From assembly GCA_905182545.1 (NCBI GenBank), contig CAJJBY010000006.1:62001-126000 (forward strand): a stretch of DNA of 64,000 nt, in the 5' to 3' direction. The translations under genes were made by a program, and so were the position numbers. Of the stretch, positions 1 to 13,971 are shown one piece after another. Below the pieces are notes generated by a model that saw only the letters and a program-made list of their open reading frames with translations, was not told where the DNA came from and did not search any database. This DNA comes from an uncultured Candidatus Puniceispirillum sp. (lineage in GTDB: Bacteria; Pseudomonadota; Alphaproteobacteria; Puniceispirillales; Puniceispirillaceae). Every line of letters begins with the position of its first letter. Within the stretch, counting starts at the first letter, position 1.

Positions 1-1
1 C

Positions 2-1523
2 TGCATTGCATGGGCGGCGCGCCGCCTTGGGCAAATGGTGCGGTGGCAGCAGGAACGATCCGATGGATTCCTGTCGGATTTACATGGTCGTGATAACCGG
101 TCTCGTGCGCGTGCGGCGATTGATAAAACCGGGCGTATTCTGGCGCTTCAGGTTACCGCCCATGCCAATATGGGAGCATGGCTGTCGAATTTTTCGACCT
201 ATATTCCAACGCTTTCGGGAAGCCGCACCCTGACCACCAATTATGATATTCAGGCGGCAAGCCTGCGGGTGATCGGCGTGATGACCAATACACCAGCGGT
301 TGATGCCTATCGCGGCGCTGGGACGGCCTGAAGCCAATTATCTGATGGAACGGCTGATGGATCATATCGCCGCTGAAACCGGCCATAGCCGGATTGATGT
401 TCGCCGCGTCAATATGATCAAGCCAAGTCAAATTCCCTATGAGATGGTTTGTGGCGGCACAATTGATTCAGGCGAAATGACCGAACTATTCGATATGGCA
501 CTTGCCACGGCAGATGTTGCCGGATTTGCCAAACGCAAGGCGGAATCGGCTGAAAATGGCAAGCTTCGCGGTATCGGCTTTGGCATGTATCTCGAACAAT
601 GCGGCAATGGCGCTGATGATGGTGTTGATATTGAATTTCAGGACGATGGGCGGGTTATCCTTCATGGCTCGCAGCAATGTAACGGGCAGGGGCATCAAAC
701 CACGGTAACGCAAATCCTGTCCGACCGTCTTGGCTATGATGCTGATCTGATTACGGTCAAACAAGGCGATTCCAACCGCAGCCCGCGTGGCACAACCGGC
801 GGCGCGCGAATGACCGCGGTTCTGGGGTCGGCAACAGCAGTGGCAGCGGCAAAGATTATTGATCTTGCCAAACCCTTTGCTGCCGAAGCGTTGGAATGTG
901 GCGAAGATGATCTGAATTTTACCGATGGCCTGTTTTTGCGGCAGGACACCAACCGGTCAATCGCGATTGAAGATCTTGTCCGCCAGCTTGCCATCTCTGG
1001 CGAAAAGCACCGGCTGAATTGGGCGCAGCCCTATGAAACCGATGGCGCAACCTATCCTTATGGATGCCATATCATTGAGCTTGAAATTGACCGGCAGACC
1101 TGTGCTGTTGACATTGCCAGCTATCATGTTGTTGATGATTTTGGTATTGTTATCAACCCATTAACTCTTGAGGGGCAAATTCATGGCGGCATTGCCCAAG
1201 GTGTTGGTCAGGCGCTTTTGGAACATGTTGTTTATGATGATTCGGGTCAACTTTTGGCCGGATCATTGATGGATTACGCCTTGCCCCGCGCCGATCATTT
1301 TCCCGGGTTTCAGATCAGCACACGCAACACAGCTTGCGCCAACAATGCGCTTGGCATCAAAGGGTCGGGTGAAGCTGGTGCCATTGGCGCGCCGCAAGCG
1401 GTGATTTCGGCCATTTGTGATGCGCTGGACATTACCCATATCGATATGCCAGCAACGCCGCTGGCTATTTTTAATGCGATGAAGGCCAAAACTGCCAATT
1501 CGCCGATGCATGAAGGAGAATAG
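2..1523 (+). CDS. Xanthine dehydrogenase/aldehyde oxidase-family molybdopterin-binding subunit (CoxL-like), 5' partial, frameshifted near 320
   Basis: Frame 2 reads [32 protein letters not shown]...[12 protein letters not shown], then the other frame continues [20 protein letters not shown] to 1523. Family motifs AYRGAGRPEA and GTTGGARM. Confidence 0.88.
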
Positions 1524-1524
1524 G

Positions 1525-1923
1525 GTGAGCGATAAAATTAATAAATCTGATGAAGAATGGCGTGAACAACTGACCGAAGAACAATATCATGTAACACGCA
1601 AACATGGCACCGAGCGGGCTTTTTCAGGCCGTCTTGATAAACATTATGACGCTGGCACCTATCTTTGTATCTGCTGCGCAACGCCGTTATTTTCATCCGA
1701 GACAAAATTTGACTCGGGATCGGGCTGGCCAAGCTTTTTTGCCCCTGTTGATGAGGCAAATATCGGCAAAACTGTTGATGAAAGCTTTTTCATGCGCCGC
1801 ACCGAGGTTCATTGTGACCGTTGTGATGCGCATCTTGGCCATGTGTTTCCCGATGGGCCGCAACCGACCGGCCTTCGCTATTGCATCAATTCGGCGTCAC
1901 TGGATTTTGTGAGCGACGAATAG
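1525..1923 (+). CDS. msrB: Peptide-methionine (R)-S-oxide reductase MsrB
   Basis: CxxC pairs (CICC, CDRC), [22 protein letters not shown] start at 1525 likely; the ORF track starts at 1510. Confidence 0.93.
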   Translation: MSDKINKSDEEWREQLTEEQYHVTRKHGTERAFSGRLDKHYDAGTYLCICCATPLFSSETKFDSGSGWPSFFAPVDEANIGKTVDESFFMRRTEVHCDRCDAHLGHVFPDGPQPTGLRYCINSASLDFVSDE

Positions 1924-1957
1924 GAGGAGGTGATGGGCAAAGGCCGGTGCAGGCGGG

Positions 1958-2313
1958 CTAATTGCTATATCCTCCTGTTTTGTTTTTCATCTTGCCGTAG
2001 TGATGACGCTTCATCTTGCTGATTTCTTTATCATCCAAGCTGCCATCACCATTGCTGTCCATCTTCTCGAACATCGCGACAATGCGCCCGTTAAACTCGG
2101 TTTTGTCGATCATGCCATCGCCGTTATAGGCTGGCTACGTGGAGTTCTTCAAGGCTGATCATGCCATCATTATTGATGTCGAGCTTTTTTGCAATGAACT
2201 TGCTGCGCTTATGTGACGCGTCGTCCATATCTGCATTGGCAAGTCCGGTGATGATGCTTCCCGATACCAGGAGACCGGCACCGATCCAGAACGGGGAAAT
2301 AACGCTGTTTCAT
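1958..2313 (-). CDS. EF-hand calcium-binding small exported protein, frameshifted, absent from ORF track
   Basis: Reverse strand reads hydrophobic N-term (FWIGAGLLVSGSIITGLANA), then EF loops DINNDGMISLEEL, NGDGMIDKTEF and DSNGDGSLDDKEI across two or three frames; AGGAA upstream of ATG. Confidence 0.7.
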
Positions 2314-2625
2314 AGGCTGTTCCTTTGGTTGCTTTTTTGGGCGCTTTTACAACGCATTGACGAAAAGTTGACACCGGCAGCCGTACAAACAGTGGCTGAT
2401 GAATTCCGGCATACCGGTGCCACATCGCTATAGTCCTGCTCAATAGGGGCGGGAAAAGGGGCGCGGCTGTGATCTTTTCGAGGTAATAAATTGGCAATAA
2501 TTTGCCATGATTTTGGCAGGCATGACTTGCTTTTACCCCATAGCGGGCATAGCTTGGCGACAACAAAAAGGCGCAGCAGGCTGGCAAGACCGGCCGTGCT
2601 GGCCATGATAAAGGAAAATGGGTAG

Positions 2626-3465
2626 ATGTCTTTGCCGCCTGAAACTGAATTATCAAACCAGATGCCATGGGTTGAAGGGACAACGCGCGTCTTTGGCGTG
2701 ATCGCCCATCCGGTTGATCATGTTCGGGCGCCAATGGTTTTTAACCCGCGTTTTGCGGCGGCGGGGTTGCCCCATATCATGGTGCCAATCAATGCGCCGC
2801 CCGAAAAGCTGGAACGCATCATTAACGCGCTTCGCGCCATACCAAATTTTGGCGGGCTTGCCGTGACGATCCCGCATAAAATGCCGCTTGCTGATCTTTG
2901 CGACAGCCTTGGCACCGCCGCCCAATTGACGGGGGCGGTCAATGCGGTGCGGTTTGATGATGACGGAACAATGCATGGCGATAATTTTGATGGTGCCGGT
3001 TTTGTCGCTGGGGCGATTGGCAATGGATATGATGTTGCCGATAAGGCGATTTTGCTGATTGGGGCAGGCGGTGCCGCCCGCGCCATTGCGGCGGCGCTGG
3101 TTGAGGCGAAAATTGGTAAATTGACCATCGCCAATCGCAGCCTTGGCAAGGCTGAAGATCTTGCCAGCCTGCTTGCCAGCAAAACCGGCTTTGCCAATGT
3201 TCACGCAGCCGCGCTTGCTGATTGTGATGGTGGTGACGCTGATATGATTATTAACAGCACCAGCCTTGGCTTGAAACCGGGCGATGCCTTGCCTTTGGCG
3301 CTGGATGCGGTGCGCCCTGATACGGTGATTGCCGATATCATTATGGTTCCTGCCGAGACCGAATGGCTTGTTGCGGCACAAAAAGCAGGGCTTCGGGTGC
3401 ATTATGGACGGCATATGCTGGATTACCAAATTGATCTAATCGGTAAATTTATTGGGGCGCTATAG
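2626..3465 (+). CDS. aroE: Shikimate dehydrogenase
   Basis: VTIPHK, GAVNAVRF, GAGGAARAI nucleotide-binding motif; 279 aa. Confidence 0.95.
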   Translation: MSLPPETELSNQMPWVEGTTRVFGVIAHPVDHVRAPMVFNPRFAAAGLPHIMVPINAPPEKLERIINALRAIPNFGGLAVTIPHKMPLADLCDSLGTAAQLTGAVNAVRFDDDGTMHGDNFDGAGFVAGAIGNGYDVADKAILLIGAGGAARAIAAALVEAKIGKLTIANRSLGKAEDLASLLASKTGFANVHAAALADCDGGDADMIINSTSLGLKPGDALPLALDAVRPDTVIADIIMVPAETEWLVAAQKAGLRVHYGRHMLDYQIDLIGKFIGAL

Positions 3466-3572
3466 CCAAATAGTCCATTCGGTCATTGAGTTCGCTTGGC
3501 CAGACAGCTATAACTGGGCGTTGCTGCACTGACTGCAATCGTTGGCGCAATTGTTGGAAAATGAGGAAGTGA

Positions 3573-3971
3573 ATGACCGATACAGCAAATGTTTGGACTG
3601 ATGAACGTCTTGAAAAGCTGAAAGAGCTGTGGACGCAAGGCTTGTCCATTTCGCAGATTGGCGAGGCACTTGGCGTATCGCGGAACGCGATTGCTGGCAA
3701 AGCCCACCGGATGGGCCTGCCAAAGCGTCCATCGCCAATAAGCCGGCCAAAGGTTGAAAAGCCAAAAGTTGTCATGCCTGAGGTTACTGAAAATTTGCCA
3801 TTGCGCCTTGAGTTGCGCCAATTGGAATGGTCCAGAAGCAAATGTTGCTGGCCAACCGGTGATCCTAAGAAAAATGGCTTTGTCTTTTGCGGTGATGCGA
3901 TTGTACCCGGCAAGCCCTATTGCCTGACACATTGCCAAGAAGCCTATACAACATCGCGCGACTCAAGCTAA
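3573..3971 (+). CDS. gcrA: GcrA-family cell cycle regulator
   Basis: N-term WTDERLEKLKELWTQGLSISQIGEALGVSRNAIAGKAHRMGLPKR and C-term CCWPTGDP...FCG...PYCLTHCQEAY are typical of GcrA. Confidence 0.93.
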   Translation: MTDTANVWTDERLEKLKELWTQGLSISQIGEALGVSRNAIAGKAHRMGLPKRPSPISRPKVEKPKVVMPEVTENLPLRLELRQLEWSRSKCCWPTGDPKKNGFVFCGDAIVPGKPYCLTHCQEAYTTSRDSS

Positions 3972-3976
3972 CGCCG

Positions 3977-6600
3977 ATGCTAAAACGTCGCGAGGACTAT
4001 ACGCCGCCCGCTTTTCTGGTAACGGCAGTCGATCTGAATATCGACATTCATGATCTTGGCAGCATTGTCACAACCAAATTGGCCGTCACGCCGAACCCTG
4101 CGGCTGGCGGGGCGGCGATGTTGCATCTGGATGGGCGCGGGCTTGAGCTTCAATCAATTTCGGTTGATGGCAAGCCCTTGGCCGATACTGACTATAGCCA
4201 TGATGAATCTGGATTGCAGATTACCGGCCTGACTGGCGCTTGTGTTGTTGAAACAATCGCCAAATGCCACCCTGAAACCAATACCGCCCTAGAAGGGCTG
4301 TATCTATCGGGTGGCATGTATTGCACGCAATGCGAGCCTGAAGGATTTCGCCGGATCGGGTTTTATCCTGATCGCCCTGATGTGATGAGCATTTTCACCG
4401 TTCGGTTAGAAGCCGCGCGTGCCTATCCGCAATTGCTGTCGAATGGAAATCTGATCGAGACGGGCCATTGCGGCACTGACCGGCATTTTGCCATCTGGCA
4501 TGACCCGCATCCAAAACCAAGCTATCTATTCGCGGCGGTCGTTGGTGATCTTGATTGCGCTGTTGATCGCTTTCAAACCATGTCCGGGCGCAAGGTTGAT
4601 CTTCATATCTATGTTGAAAAGGGCAATCTTGACTTGACCCATCATGCGATGGATTCGCTGAAACGGTCGATGCGCTGGGACGAAGAGGTTTATGGCCTTG
4701 AATATGACCTTGATCTGTTCCAGATCGTTGCGGTTAGCCATTTCAATATGGGCGCGATGGAAAATAAAGGCCTAAATATTTTCAACAGCAAATTTGTGCT
4801 GGCCGATACCGCAAAACCGCAACCGACACTGACCTACACCGTGTCGAGTCGATTATTGCCCATGAATATTTCCATAATTGGACCGGCAATCGTGTGACCT
4901 GCCGTGACTGGTTTCAATTAACCCTTAAAAGAGGGGCTGACGGTTTTTCGCGATCAGTGTTTTTCGGCAGATATGCATGATGCTGGCCTGCAACGCGCCG
5001 ATGATGTGTCGATGCTTCGCGCCGCACAATTTCCCGAAGACCGCAGCCCAACAGCGCACCCGATCCGGCCTGAAAGCTATCGTGAGATCAATAATTTTTA
5101 CACGGCGACGGTGTATGAAAAAGGCGCTGAGGTCATTCGCATGCTTGCCGGCTATCTTGGCAAGGATGGGTTTCGGCGCGGCGCAGATCTTTATTTTGAA
5201 CGCCATGATGGGGCGGCGGTAACTTGTGATGATTTTGTGGCGGCACTTGCCGATGCGAATGATGTGGATCTGTCAGATTTGCTGGCTGGTATTCGCAGGC
5301 CGGAACGCCTGAATTGACCGCCAGCCGCGTGATGACTGATGATGATCAGGCTTTTGCCATCGAATTTACCCAGAATATTCCTGAAACCATGGCAAAAACA
5401 CCTCGATTGCCGCTGCCGATACCGGTTCGCCTTGGGCTTGTTGGCGATGATGGGGCGATTGTGCCATTCCGGCTGTCTGCCGATGCGCCCTATCTTGATG
5501 AACAGGTCATTCTGGTCACTGGCAAAACGCATCTTCAACCAATTTTCCCCGCATCATCTGGAAAAATCGTGCCAAGTTTGCTTCGCAATTTTTCGGCGCC
5601 AGTTATTTTGAAAGATGATTTGTCGTCATCTGAACGGCTGCATTTAATGGCGCATGATGCCGATATGTTTAACCGCTGGGATGCGGCGCAAACGTTTCTT
5701 GCCGATCAAATTCTAGCAATTGCACATGATCCAAAATATGGCGTTGATGAAACGGCAGTTGCGGCACTTGCCAAGGCCTATGCCAACAGTCTCGCTGATC
5801 CAGATTTACTGGATATGTTCAAATCGGGTCTTTTGACGCTTCCCGCGATTTCGGTTCTGGAAAGCCGTATGACGCCAGCCGATCCAGTGGCGCTGTTTCA
5901 TGCGCGACGGGCGGTTGAGGCGGCTCTTGGGCGGATGCTGGCACCGCAAATCAAATCTGCGCTGACCGATGAAAATACGGTCATCATGGCCAAAACAGAT
6001 GGTGGGCGTGCCTTGTTAAACCGGCTGTTGGGCTTGGCCATTGCTGCCGGTGATAATGACGCCATTGAATGCGCTGCAAAACAGGTTCATGACCAGAATA
6101 TGACCCTGTCACAAGGCGCATTAATGGCCTTGAACCATTGTGATCATCCGGCGCGTGCCATTGCTTTGCAGGTGTTTCATGATCGTTGGCAGGACAGCCC
6201 GCTTGTCATGGAAAAATGGTTCATGATGGAATCGATGTCGCTTGTCTCTGCCACGGTTGCGCGGCTTGGTGAATTAATGGCGCATCCGGCATTTGATGCG
6301 AACAATCCAAATAAATTACGGTCGGTTCTTGGTGCCTTTATGACTGGCAATCCGGTGCATTTCTATGCTGATGATGGATCAGGATTTGATTTTATCGGTG
6401 ATTGCCTGATTGATATTGATGCGCGTAACCCGCAATTGGCGGCAAGGATGGCGTTGCCTTTGACCCGTATGGCGCAATATGCCCCCGAACGGCGTGCCAA
6501 AATGGGCGCGGTTTTGCAAAAGATACAAAAACAGGCGCAATCAAACGATCTTCGTGAGGTCATTGATAAGGCGCTGGCAGATAGCCCGTCACCCGCGTAA
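3977..6600 (+). CDS. pepN: Aminopeptidase N (M1 family), three apparent frameshifts
   Basis: [25 protein letters not shown], then [23 protein letters not shown] in another frame, then [18 protein letters not shown] and [16 protein letters not shown], joined across ORFs 3920-4897, 4973-5317 and 5314-6600. Confidence 0.93.
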
Positions 6601-6693
6601 AAGACGGTGATCGTGCCACATAGGCATAAATATGATTAGACAATGACCGGAAGCGATGATCAAGCGATGTTCATTTGCGGTTTTGCGGAAATG

Positions 6694-8319
6694 CTAGCGG
6701 CGCAAAAAGGCCGGAACATGCCCTGTTTCAGTCAAAGTATTTCCCGAACAATCTGGCGGTGATGGCAATTCATCATCGCGATTCCGGTTTTTGTTCTTCG
6801 CGGCTATTTTGGGTGCTGGTTTTGCCGCTTGAGCCGAAGAAGCAGCACCAGCTGCTTTGCCTTTTGCTGGTTTAGCGGGTTTTTCGGCAGCCCCATCATT
6901 TTTTGCGACGCGTCATTCTGTAGCTGCATCAGATTCGGCGGGCTTTTCCGCTGCTTTCTTGGCATTTCTGCCGCGACCACGACCCTTTGACGGTGATTTT
7001 TCACCAGCCTCTTGTGCCGGTGCGTTGGTCTCGCTTGATTGGCTGTCATCGGATTTGGCGACGTCTTGACCATCATTCATTGCTGGTTTTGACGCTGTTG
7101 ATTTTGCCCCTGATTCAACAACCTTGCCATCAACAACGGTGATTTGCGGAACAGGTTTGCCAATCAGCTTTTCAATAAAGCCAATATATTTGATGTCATC
7201 TTTGCTGGCAGCGATGGTAAAGGCACGTCCTGATTTGCCAGCCCGGCCAGTCCGGCCAATGCGATGAACATAATCTTCGGCATGGCTTGGCACATCAAAA
7301 TTGAAAACATGGCTAAGACCGACAATATCAAGCCCGCGTGCAGCCACATCCGAGGCAATCATAAGTGGAACTTCGCCATCTTTAAACCGCTGTAGGGCTT
7401 CAAGGCGCGCTGATTGGGTCATGTCACCGTGAAGGGCAACAGCCGAAAAGCCATGCCGCGTCAGTGATTTGATCAATTCGGCGATATCGCGTTTCCGATT
7501 ACAGAAAATAACGGCATTTTTGACTGCTTCATGGCGCAGAATATCGCGCAGAATCTGGCGCTTTTTCTTGACGTCAGTCCAAATCAAATGCTGGGCAACC
7601 GTATCGGCTGTTGCCGCTGGCGGGGCCACTTCAATGACCTTTGGATTCATCACAAATTTTGCGCCAAGCTTTTGAATATCATCAGAAAGTGTTGCCGAGA
7701 AAAACAGCGTTTGGCGCATCCGCGGTAACAGGCTAGCGATCCGCTCAACATCGGGGATAAAGCCCATATCAAGCATCCGGTCGGCTTCGTCAATCACCAG
7801 AATTTTCACATCATTTAACAGCACTTTGCCGCGTTCGAAATGATCTAGCAACCGACCCGGCGTGGCGATCAGAACATCAACACCCTTGCTGAGCGCTGCG
7901 TTCTGTTCGGTAAAGCTGACACCGCCAATCAATAATGCCATGCTTAATTTATGGTATGAACTGAATTTTTCGAAAGAATCGGCAACCTGTGCAGCCAATT
8001 CGCGCGTCGGCGCAAGAATAAGCGAGCGGGGCAGGCGTGCCTTGGCGCGGCCTGAGGCCAGAATATCAATCATCGGCAAGGTGAATGAGGCAGTTTTGCC
8101 AGTGCCGGTCTGCGCCGAGCCAAGAATATCGCGGCCCATCAAAACAATGGGGATGGATTTTTCTTGGATGGGTGTTGGGCTGGTATAACCTAGATCGGCT
8201 ACCGCCCGGCTTAGCTCGTCACTGAGGCCGAGATCTGAAAATTTCAAGGATAAGTTCCTTACTGATATTAACGAGAAACGTCTTAGCGCCACAAGCGGGC
8301 AATTTATCGTAAATTCCAT
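6694..8319 (-). CDS. rhlE: DEAD-box RNA helicase, RhlE-like; C-terminal tail frameshifted near 6910-6925
   Basis: AQTGTGKTASF, DEAD (VIDEADRML), SATL, HRIGRTGRAGK. The tail continues in another frame to ...RNRDDELPSPPD...GHVPAFLRR* at 6694. True start may be TTG near 8247. Confidence 0.9.
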
Positions 8320-8405
8320 AAGTTTTATGGGCTTTCAACGTTGCTCGTGATACAGAGTAAAGCTGCTCAGGTCAATCTTTCATTCTATCATCCCTTATTG
8401 AGCCC

Positions 8406-9108
8406 TTGATGCCGTCATTCACACCAATTTTTATTCCAGGCCTTCTTTGCACGGAATTGCTTTTTGCCAAACAGCGCGCCAGCCTGCCAAATCAGGGTTA
8501 TATCGCTGATACAACGCGCCATGATTCAATTCATGAAATGGCACTGGCGGCGCTTGATCTTTGTGATGGCCCATTGGTGCCAATTGGCCTGTCAATGGGT
8601 GGTTATGTGGCTTTGGAAATGGCACGGCTGGCACCGCAGCGGATGGCAGCTATGGCATTGCTTAGCACCAATTGCCGCGATGATAGCGCCGAAAGCCAAC
8701 GCAACGCAACAGGCAATCGCTCTTGCCAAACATAAAGGCTTTCAAGGCGTCACACGCCATTTGATGCCGCGCCTATTATCTGAGGCAGCATTGCAAGATG
8801 AGGCGATTATTGCCGATGTTCTGGCTATGGCAGCCGATATCGGGCGCATTGGCTTTGTCCAGCAGCAAACCGCGATTATGGGGCGGCGCGCCCAGCATGA
8901 CACTTTGGCCAGCTTTGCCGTGCCGGTTCTTGTTTTATGTGGTAATGTGGATGTTCTGACGCCGCCAAATCTGTCGGTTGAAATGGCGGGTCTTGCGCCG
9001 CAGGCCGAATTATGCCTGCTAAATGGCATTGGTCATCTGTCATCAATCGAAGCGCCCGAGGCCGTTACCAACGCGCTTGAGTCATTATTCGAGCGTGCTG
9101 CCGATTAG
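8406..9108 (+). CDS. Alpha/beta hydrolase, frameshifted near 8705
   Basis: IGLSMGGYVALEMARLAPQRM (nucleophile elbow) in ORF 8406-8735; VPVLVLCGNVDVLTPPNLS and GIGHLSSIEAPEAV in ORF 8464-9108. Confidence 0.85.
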
Positions 9109-9499
9109 CGGCCGGGCTGTTTTCTGCTTGCGAACCGAAATATACAGCGCATAGACCGCGACAAAGCCATAAAGCGCGATTGCGGGAAGCGGAATAACCG
9201 CAGCCTGTTCGGCAATGATCTTAATCAGATGACAAGGTAATGGCGGCAAATCCTATGCCACAGCCAAATAACACGCGTTTTGTTGTGCGATATCTATCAT
9301 CGCGAACCAGAAAAATCACCAGACCCGCCAGAAAAGACATTGCCGCAAGGCCGCGCCGCATGATCATACCAACATGAACGGCCTCATCGCTGGCGCCGGG
9401 GAAAATCTGGATCGTCAGCGGTGTTGCAAAGCCGTAAAATAGCAGCCCTTGCAAAACCAACCCGCCACCAATGAGTCGAAGTGCTAGTTGTGGGCGCAT
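9085..9499 (-). CDS. Small multi-pass membrane protein of unknown function, frameshifted near 9225
   Basis: MRPQLALRLIGGGLVLQGLLFYGF... with hydrophobic segments; continues in another frame as DLIKIIAEQAAVIPLPAIALYGFVAVYALYISVRKQKTARP. Confidence 0.6.
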
Positions 9500-9523
9500 G
9501 AAAACCTCAAAATTTGGGGAGTG

Positions 9524-11510
<1,987 letters not shown>

Positions 11511-11706
11511 TCACTCATCGGGTTTAAAAGCGGGTCGCCAGCGGAATGCGGCGTTGCGACACTATATCGGCCTTGGATAGCGTCTGTCTACCATATCTAG
11601 CAATGATCTGTTGTTCAAACGCCAATATATTGTGATTGATTGACAAAATACCCAAAAGCGCACCAGAAACAGCAGATGCCAGAAACAGGCGATTTGAGCC
11701 GGCAAA

Positions 11707-11735
11707 GAAAAAGGCGGGGACCAGCCCCACCTTTT
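11707..11735 (-). terminator. Rho-independent terminator downstream of glnA
   Basis: On the minus strand GGTGGGGCTGGTCCCCGCCTTTTTC: GC-rich hairpin followed by a T tract. Confidence 0.75.
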
Positions 11736-11756
11736 CAGATTGTCTTTTGCGATCGA

Positions 11757-13166
11757 TTAATATGAATAATACATATCAAATTCGACAGGTGCAGGTGTGT
11801 GCTCCAGACGGATCACATCTTGCATCTTCAGCTCGATAAAGGCGTCGATCTGATCGTCAGAGAACACATTGCCCTGTGTTAGATAGGCGCGGTCTTCGTT
11901 CAATGCCTCAAGTGCCTCGCGAAGTGATCCACAAACGGTTGGGATTTGTGACAATTCTTCAGGTGGCAGATCATAAAGATCCTTATCCATCGCATCACCA
12001 GGGTGAATCTTGTTGCGAATACCGTCAACACCGGCCATCAGCATTGCCGAGAATGACAAATATGGGTTTGCTGTTGCATCTGGGAAACGCACTTCAACAC
12101 GCTTGCCAGCAGGTGAATTCACATGCGGGATACGGCATGATGCTGACCGGTTGCGTGATGAGTAAGCCAACAGAACAGGGGCTTCATAACCTGGGATCAA
12201 CCGCTTGTAGCTGTTGGTCGATGGGTTGGTGAAAGCGTTCAGTGACTTGGCATGTTTGATGATGCCGCCAATGTAGTAAAGCGCAGTTTCAGACAGGTCA
12301 GCATATTGATTGCCAGCGAAAAGCGGCTTGCCATCTGACCAAAGCGACTGGTGAACATGCATGCCTGATCCGTTATCACCGGAAATTGGCTTTGGCATGA
12401 AAGTCGCGGTTACGCCATAAGCATGGGCAACCTGATGAACGCAATATTTATAAAGCTGCATGTTGTCAGCAGTTTCCAGCAATGTGCCGAATTTGATGCC
12501 AAGCTCATGCTGCGATGGGGCAACTTCGTGGTGATGCTTTTCAACAGCAACGCCCATATCGGCCATAACCGATACCATTTCAGACCGGATATCCTGACCT
12601 GAATCGACTGGTGGCACTGGGAAATAGCCACCTTTGATCCCCGGACGGTGGCCAAGGTTGCCTTCGCCATATTTGCGGGCGCTGTTGTAAGGGCCTTCAA
12701 CGCTATCGACCGAATATAGGCCGCGGTTCATTGATACGTCGATTTTGACATCTTCAAAAATGAAGAACTCAGCTTCAGGACCAAAAAAGGCAGTATCAGC
12801 AATGCCCAAAGTTTCGATATGAGCAAGAGCTGCCTTGGCGGTGCCGCGCGGATCGCGATCATAGGCTTCGCCGCTTGATGGCTCAAGAACGTCGCAGAAC
12901 AATGCCAATGTTGGCTGAGCAAAGAACGGGTCGATGTAGGCGCGATACAGATCAGGCATCAATGTCATGTCTGAATCATTGATGGCTTTCCAGCCAGCAA
13001 TTGACGAACCGTCAAACATAAAGCCTTCGTTCAGCGCATCTTCATCAATTGTGTCGATATGCTGGGTTACATGCTGCATTTTACCAAGCGTATCGGTGAA
13101 ACGCAGATCGACATAAGTGATGTCGTGTTCTTGAATCATTTCCATGATTTTTGTTGCGTCAGACAT
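11757..13166 (-). CDS. glnA: Glutamine synthetase type I
   Basis: [56 protein letters not shown]; 469 aa. Confidence 0.98.
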   Translation of the reverse strand: MSDATKIMEMIQEHDITYVDLRFTDTLGKMQHVTQHIDTIDEDALNEGFMFDGSSIAGWKAINDSDMTLMPDLYRAYIDPFFAQPTLALFCDVLEPSSGEAYDRDPRGTAKAALAHIETLGIADTAFFGPEAEFFIFEDVKIDVSMNRGLYSVDSVEGPYNSARKYGEGNLGHRPGIKGGYFPVPPVDSGQDIRSEMVSVMADMGVAVEKHHHEVAPSQHELGIKFGTLLETADNMQLYKYCVHQVAHAYGVTATFMPKPISGDNGSGMHVHQSLWSDGKPLFAGNQYADLSETALYYIGGIIKHAKSLNAFTNPSTNSYKRLIPGYEAPVLLAYSSRNRSASCRIPHVNSPAGKRVEVRFPDATANPYLSFSAMLMAGVDGIRNKIHPGDAMDKDLYDLPPEELSQIPTVCGSLREALEALNEDRAYLTQGNVFSDDQIDAFIELKMQDVIRLEHTPAPVEFDMYYSY

Positions 13167-13252
13167 TTTAGGGATCCTTCCGTTGATCTGTCATTTGAAT
13201 CTTAATCGTTAAACTCTATTTAGACTGGGTTCGGCATGGTCGAGACCAGTGC

Positions 13253-13597
<345 letters not shown>

Positions 13598-13971
13598 TCA
13601 CTTTTCTGTTAGGGCCTGGGTCTGTTTTTCAAAAAAAGTATGCACTTTTAATGAGCAACGCGCGTTCAGCCGCCGATTGCTGCACAAACTACCCTTTTGG
13701 CCAATCGTGTAGTGAAGGCAAGACCGGCCGGTATGGGTGGCGGGCTTCGATGCCTATTTTGGCGAATCTGCACTTACGATAAGCATATTGCCTAAAATTT
13801 AGGCATAGTTGCGATCGGGAAAAGACAAAGATAAGGTAATTTGGCGAAACGCAGGAAACGAAACTTCAAGGGCGATATTCTAACGGGCGATATTTTACCA
13901 AGTAAGCCTTGTCTGATTTACCGCGTTTCATCGCTGATCATCTGCCGTTTATTCTTTAATATGAGGACAAA

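Noticed and set aside
2159-2734. 191-aa minus-strand ORF
   Set aside because: Wrong-frame reading across the EF-hand gene and the aroE 5' end.
2653-3429. 258-aa minus-strand ORF inside aroE
   Set aside because: Antisense shadow of a clearly coding aroE; no recognisable domains.
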